Part shown: positions 60,477 to 64,000 of the stretch, one piece after another
Layout of the letters: each line of letters begins with the position of its first letter
Position numbering within the stretch: the stretch's first letter is position 1
Assembly: GCF_000021645.1 (NCBI RefSeq)
Contig: NC_011661.1
Coordinates: forward strand, 962,723-1,026,722
Direction of reading: 5' to 3'
DNA: 64,000 nt
From: Dictyoglomus turgidum DSM 6724
GTDB taxonomy: Bacteria > Dictyoglomota > Dictyoglomia > Dictyoglomales > Dictyoglomaceae
Notes under the pieces: generated by a model
Told to the model about the DNA's origin: nothing
Seen by the model: only the letters and a program-made list of their open reading frames with translations
Databases searched by the model: none
Position numbers and translations under genes: made by a program

Positions 60477-61735
60477 TGTTTGATACTTTGGTTAGAGCTT
60501 TTAGAATACCTGATTTAAGAAAAAAAATATTATTTACTCTTTTTATTTTTGCCGTTTATCGATTGGGAGCTCATATTCCGGTTCCAGGAGTAGATAGAGT
60601 AGCATTGGCTAACCTCTTTAGGAGCCAAGGAGCTTTGGGCTTTTTGGATCTATTTACAGGGGGAGCTCTTTCTCGTTTTTCAATTTTTTCCATGGGAATT
60701 ATTCCATTTATTAATGCTTCCATTATGATGGAGCTTTTAACTGCGGTGTTTCCCTCCTTAGCTGAATTAAAAAAGGAAGAAGATGGGAGAAAGAAATTAA
60801 CAAGATATGCAAGAAATTTATCAGTTCTTCTTGCTGCTATAGAAGCTTTTGGCTTAACTATATTTATGCATAATTTCAAAGTAATCCCTAGCTTGAGCCC
60901 ACTTTACGTCATAAGTAGCGTAATAACTCTTACTGCTGGAAGTACTTTTATTATGTGGCTTGGAGAGCAAATATCCCAATATGGTATAGGAAATGGAGTT
61001 TCACTTTTAATATTGACATCCATAGTTGCCCGTTTTCCTACAGATCTTGCTAGGACCTTTGCGCTGCTCAGTAGGGGTGAAATTGGAATACTTAACGTAA
61101 TAGCATTCTTTGCTTTATTAATCCTTATAATAATTGGAGTTGTCTGGGAGGAAAGCGCAGAGAGGAGAATTCCAGTTCAGTATTCTCGTAGAATAGTAGG
61201 GAGAAGAGTTTATGGAGGTCAGAGCACTTATCTTCCTTTAAAGCTGAATCAAGCTGGAGTTATACCAATAATCTTTGCAATAACCATCTTAATGGTACCT
61301 CAAACTTTTATCCCTGTAGCTAAGGTTAGTTGGCTGAAAGCAATTCTTGGTATCTTTTCTCCTAATTCTGTTTTATATCCCATAATATATTTTCTGTTAG
61401 TTTTGGGGTTTACTTATTTTTATTCCTCTATAGTTTTTGACCCTGCAGATCTTGCGGAGAATTTTAAAAAGTATGGAGGATTTATTCCTGGAGTTAGGCC
61501 CGGAAAGCCTACTGAAGAATATCTTGCAAAGACTTTAAATCGTTTAAACTTTTTTGGTGGTGTCTTTCTTGGTATTATTGCATTGCTTCCTACTTTTATT
61601 GAAAGGCTAACTGGAGTAACGGAGTTTCAGCTTGGTGGAACAAGTATATTGATTATGGTCGGAGTAATCCTTGAGACTATAAAAACCTTAGAAGCTCAAA
61701 TGATAATGAAAAGTTATGAGGGGTTTTTAAGATGA
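60476..61735 (+). CDS. secY: Protein translocase subunit SecY
   Basis: 419 residues from GTG 60476, with ten hydrophobic segments. VYRLGAHIPVPGVD near 28-41 at the first helix, the plug region following GALGFLDLFTGGAL, and the cytoplasmic loops RRIPVQYSRR and PGVRPGKPTEEYL needed for SecA and ribosome binding are present. It forms the channel with SecE and SecG. It overlaps adk by 4 nt. Confidence 0.97.
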   Translation: MFDTLVRAFRIPDLRKKILFTLFIFAVYRLGAHIPVPGVDRVALANLFRSQGALGFLDLFTGGALSRFSIFSMGIIPFINASIMMELLTAVFPSLAELKKEEDGRKKLTRYARNLSVLLAAIEAFGLTIFMHNFKVIPSLSPLYVISSVITLTAGSTFIMWLGEQISQYGIGNGVSLLILTSIVARFPTDLARTFALLSRGEIGILNVIAFFALLILIIIGVVWEESAERRIPVQYSRRIVGRRVYGGQSTYLPLKLNQAGVIPIIFAITILMVPQTFIPVAKVSWLKAILGIFSPNSVLYPIIYFLLVLGFTYFYSSIVFDPADLAENFKKYGGFIPGVRPGKPTEEYLAKTLNRLNFFGGVFLGIIALLPTFIERLTGVTEFQLGGTSILIMVGVILETIKTLEAQMIMKSYEGFLR

Positions 61736-62379
61736 TGAAAGCAATAATTTTCTTAGGACCTCCAGGTGCGGGTAAAGGTACTCATGCTAAAGAAGTAAGT
61801 CAGATTTTGAACATTCCTCATATCTCTACAGGTGATATTTTTAGAGAACATGTTAAAAATCAAACTGATTTGGGAATTAAAGTAAAAAGCTATTTAGATG
61901 CTGGAAAGTTAGTTCCTGATGAGGTGGTTTGGGAAGTAGTAAAAGATAGAATAGATAAAGAGGATTGTAAAAATGGTTTTATTTTAGATGGATTTCCAAG
62001 AACGATTCTGCAGGCAGAGATGTTAGAAAAGTATTTAAAGGAGAAAAATGCAGACATAAAAGTAATTTATCTTGATGCTCCTGATGAGTTAGTAATTAGA
62101 AGGCTTTCTGCAAGAAGAGTCTGTAAAAATTGTGGAGCAATATATAATTTAATATCCATGCCTCCTAAGAAAGATGGTATTTGTGATATATGTGGGGGAG
62201 AATTATATCAACGAAGCGATGATAAACCCGAAGTTATAAAACAAAGATTAGAAACTTATTATAAAGAAACGCAACCCTTAATTGATTATTACAAGAATAA
62301 GGATATTATGTATACTATTAATGCCGAAAAAGAGAGAGAAGAAGTACTAAAAGAAATTCTAAAGGTGATTAACGAATGA
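61732..62379 (+). CDS. adk: Adenylate kinase, zinc LID form
   Basis: 215 residues. ATP + AMP to 2 ADP. P-loop GPPGAGKGT is at 9-17, AMP site STGDIFR near 32-38 and DGFPRT near 86-91. The LID domain carries C131, C134, C151 and C154, a zinc knuckle found in Gram-positive and thermophile enzymes. Starts with ATG-ATG overlapping the secY stop; overlaps map by 4 nt. Confidence 0.97.
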   Translation: MMKAIIFLGPPGAGKGTHAKEVSQILNIPHISTGDIFREHVKNQTDLGIKVKSYLDAGKLVPDEVVWEVVKDRIDKEDCKNGFILDGFPRTILQAEMLEKYLKEKNADIKVIYLDAPDELVIRRLSARRVCKNCGAIYNLISMPPKKDGICDICGGELYQRSDDKPEVIKQRLETYYKETQPLIDYYKNKDIMYTINAEKEREEVLKEILKVINE

Positions 62380-63128
62380 ATATTTTTCTTAAGAATAAGG
62401 AAGATATTGAAATAATGAAAGCAGGAGGAAAGATATTAGCAAAAATATTAAAAGATATGGAAAAGGAATTAAAAGAAGGAATGACTACATATGACTTAGC
62501 AAGGATTGCAGAAAAACTGATGAAGAATTATGATGTTAAACCTGCCTTTAAAGGATATAGAGGTTATCCTGAAGTTATTTGTGTTTCTATAAATGAAGAG
62601 GTAGTTCATGGCATACCAAGTAAAAATAAATATATAAAATCGGGAGACATTGTTAGCATAGACATAGGTATAGAATATGAGGGGTTTTTTTTAGACGCAG
62701 CTAAGACTTATCCTATAGGCGAAGTATCTCCTTTAGGATTGAGATTGATTCAAGTTACGGAAGAAGCACTATGGAGAGGTATTACAAAGGCACAAGTAGG
62801 TAATAGGCTTTCTGATATTTCCTGGGCAATTCAGGAGTATGTAGAGAAGAACGGGTTTAATGTGATTAGAGATTTTGTTGGACATGGTATAGGTAGAAGT
62901 TTACATGAGCCTCCTAATGTATTAAACTATGGTCCTCCTGGAATGGGGCCTATATTAAAAGAGGGACTTGTTATTGCTATTGAGCCTATGGTAGTGACAG
63001 GAAGTTATGAGGTAAAAATCCTTGAAAACGGATGGACTGCAGTTACTAAAGATGGTGGATTGGCAGCTCATTTTGAGCATACTGTAGCAATAACTCCAAG
63101 TGGACCTCTTGTATTAACAATGGAGTAG
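62376..63128 (+). CDS. map: Methionine aminopeptidase, type I
   Basis: 250 residues. Removes the initiator methionine. The metal-site residues D96, D107, H170, E203 and E234, and substrate histidine H78, can all be matched. No long N-terminal extension. The order secY-adk-map-infA is the usual Gram-positive and thermophile arrangement. Confidence 0.96.
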   Translation: MNIFLKNKEDIEIMKAGGKILAKILKDMEKELKEGMTTYDLARIAEKLMKNYDVKPAFKGYRGYPEVICVSINEEVVHGIPSKNKYIKSGDIVSIDIGIEYEGFFLDAAKTYPIGEVSPLGLRLIQVTEEALWRGITKAQVGNRLSDISWAIQEYVEKNGFNVIRDFVGHGIGRSLHEPPNVLNYGPPGMGPILKEGLVIAIEPMVVTGSYEVKILENGWTAVTKDGGLAAHFEHTVAITPSGPLVLTME

Positions 63129-63144
63129 AAGATTGGAGGGCCAT

Positions 63145-63396
63145 ATGGATAAAAAGGATAGAGAGGTAATTGAGGTGACTGGTACGGTAAAAGAGGCCTT
63201 GCCAAATGCAACTTTTAAAGTACAATTAGATAATGGTTTAGAGATTTTGGCTTATATATCTGGTAAGATGAGAATGAATTTTATAAGGGTAATGCCTGGT
63301 GATAGAGTAAAAGTAGAATTATCCATATATGACCTTTCTAAGGGCAGAATCATATACAGATATACTAATAAGGAGGGTAATAAGGATGAAGGTTAG
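63145..63396 (+). CDS. infA: Translation initiation factor IF-1
   Basis: 83 residues from ATG 63145, which has GGAGGG 4 nt upstream. S1/OB fold with [53 protein letters not shown] short charged tail (N-K-E-G-N-K-D-E-G) extends beyond the usual 72 residues. It overlaps rpmJ by 11 nt. Confidence 0.95.
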   Translation: MDKKDREVIEVTGTVKEALPNATFKVQLDNGLEILAYISGKMRMNFIRVMPGDRVKVELSIYDLSKGRIIYRYTNKEGNKDEG

Positions 63397-63499
63397 ATCC
63401 TCAGTAAAAAAGATATGTGAAAAATGTAAAATAGTAAGAAGAGGCGGTAGAGTCTTTGTAATATGTGAGAATCCAAGACATAAGCAGAAACAAGGATAG
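63386..63499 (+). CDS. rpmJ: 50S ribosomal protein L36, zinc form
   Basis: 37 residues starting at ATG 63386, preceded by AAGGAGGGTAATAAGG. Sequence begins [15 protein letters not shown] and ends with RHKQKQG. Zinc ligands C11, C14, C27 and H32 are all present. This gene is easily missed because of its size. Confidence 0.96.
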   Translation: MKVRSSVKKICEKCKIVRRGGRVFVICENPRHKQKQG

Positions 63500-63513
63500 G
63501 AGGTGTTTAGTAA

Positions 63514-63888
63514 ATGGCACGTATTGCAGGAGTAGACTTACCAAGTAATAAAAAAGTGGAGATTGCTTTAACATACATATACGGTATTGGACGTACCACA
63601 AGTAAGAAGATTCTTCAAGCTACTGGGGTGGATCCAAACAAGAGAGTTAAGGATCTTACTGAAGAAGAAATAAGTAAATTGAGGGAAGAAATTGAGAATA
63701 ACTATAAAGTGGAAGGGGATCTAAGGCAAGAAGTGGCAGCAAATATTAGAAGGCTTATTGAAATAGGTTGTTATAGAGGTATAAGGCATAAGAGAGGACT
63801 TCCAGTTAGGGGACAGAGAACTCGTTGTAATGCCCGTACTAGGAAGGGCCCAAGGAAGACTGTGGGGGCTAAGAGAAAGGAAAAATAA
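63514..63888 (+). CDS. rpsM: 30S ribosomal protein S13
   Basis: 124 residues. [62 protein letters not shown] and a basic C-terminal tail are typical. AGGAGGTG precedes ATG. First gene of the alpha cluster portion. Confidence 0.97.
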   Translation: MARIAGVDLPSNKKVEIALTYIYGIGRTTSKKILQATGVDPNKRVKDLTEEEISKLREEIENNYKVEGDLRQEVAANIRRLIEIGCYRGIRHKRGLPVRGQRTRCNARTRKGPRKTVGAKRKEK

Positions 63889-63918
63889 AAATTAAGGTTT
63901 AGGAGGGAAATAGGATAA

Positions 63919-64000
63919 ATGGCTAAAAAGAAGAGAACAAGAGGTCCTAAGAAGGAAAAAAGAATAGTTCCTGTTGGAGTTGCACATATCAATTCTACTT
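63919..64000 (+). CDS. rpsK: 30S ribosomal protein S11 (3' truncated by window end)
   Basis: The visible 27 codons from ATG 63919, after AGGAGGGAAATAGG, encode MAKKKRTRGPKKEKR followed by IVPVGVAHINST. The last part is the conserved start of the S11 core (V-A-H-I-N-S/A-T). The rest lies beyond the window. Position after rpsM agrees. Confidence 0.93.
   Translation, partial: MAKKKRTRGPKKEKRIVPVGVAHINST

Overview
The window is 64 kb of AT-rich, densely packed bacterial core genome. It looks like a thermophile close to Dictyoglomus. That genus call is inference from low G+C, Lys/Glu/Ile-rich proteins, the housekeeping gene order and the four-cysteine zinc forms of several ribosomal proteins. No marker in the window proves it, and a genome search would settle it. 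Almost every gene is recognisable. No mobile element, prophage, CRISPR array or biosynthetic island is visible, and no gap without a gene reaches 300 bases.

Region by region: (1) 1-5019 (+) is a branched-chain amino acid type ABC importer (binding protein cut by the window edge, two permeases, two ATPases) plus a CBS-CBS-ACT regulator-like protein. (2) 5046-17862 (+) runs from acetate kinase through DUF177/L32, fatty acid synthesis (fabH-fabD-fabG-acpP-fabF), rnc-smc-ftsY, a short ArgA-like GNAT, and lspA-lgt for lipoprotein maturation. (3) 17868-21823 holds ddl on the minus strand with divergent, overlapping promoters, ylmH-prmA, a frame-disrupted DUF1284 gene, an arginase-fold protein, and a tRNA-Gln(CTG)/tRNA-Glu(CTC) pair. 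(4) 21845-23780 (-) is groS-groL behind a CIRCE heat-shock operator. (5) 23941-39217 (-) is a 14-gene run: MFS permease, bifunctional Rel, dtd, hisS, aspS, malic enzyme, purA, tsaE-tsaB-rimI-tsaD, a flippase-like membrane protein and two GT4 glycosyltransferases. (6) 39306-64000 (+) is a half-size GDT1 transporter gene, then rpoB-rpoC and the str, S10, spc and start of the alpha ribosomal clusters as one block, with adk-map-infA-rpmJ inside.

The genes mostly serve translation, transcription, tRNA modification, protein folding and envelope lipid supply. Coupling is tight: many 1-4 nt overlaps, few promoters, and TTG or GTG starts that are chosen by strong Shine-Dalgarno sites.

No new multi-gene system stands out. 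The most unusual signals are: a tuf gene whose codon use differs sharply from all its neighbours and reverts abruptly near its 3' end; a roughly 260-residue insertion in the RNA polymerase trigger loop; a DUF1284 gene split by a +1 shift beside a divergent arginase-fold protein that keeps all six metal ligands; a GroEL with a proline-rich tail instead of GGM repeats; and the absence of plsX and rpmD from their usual places.
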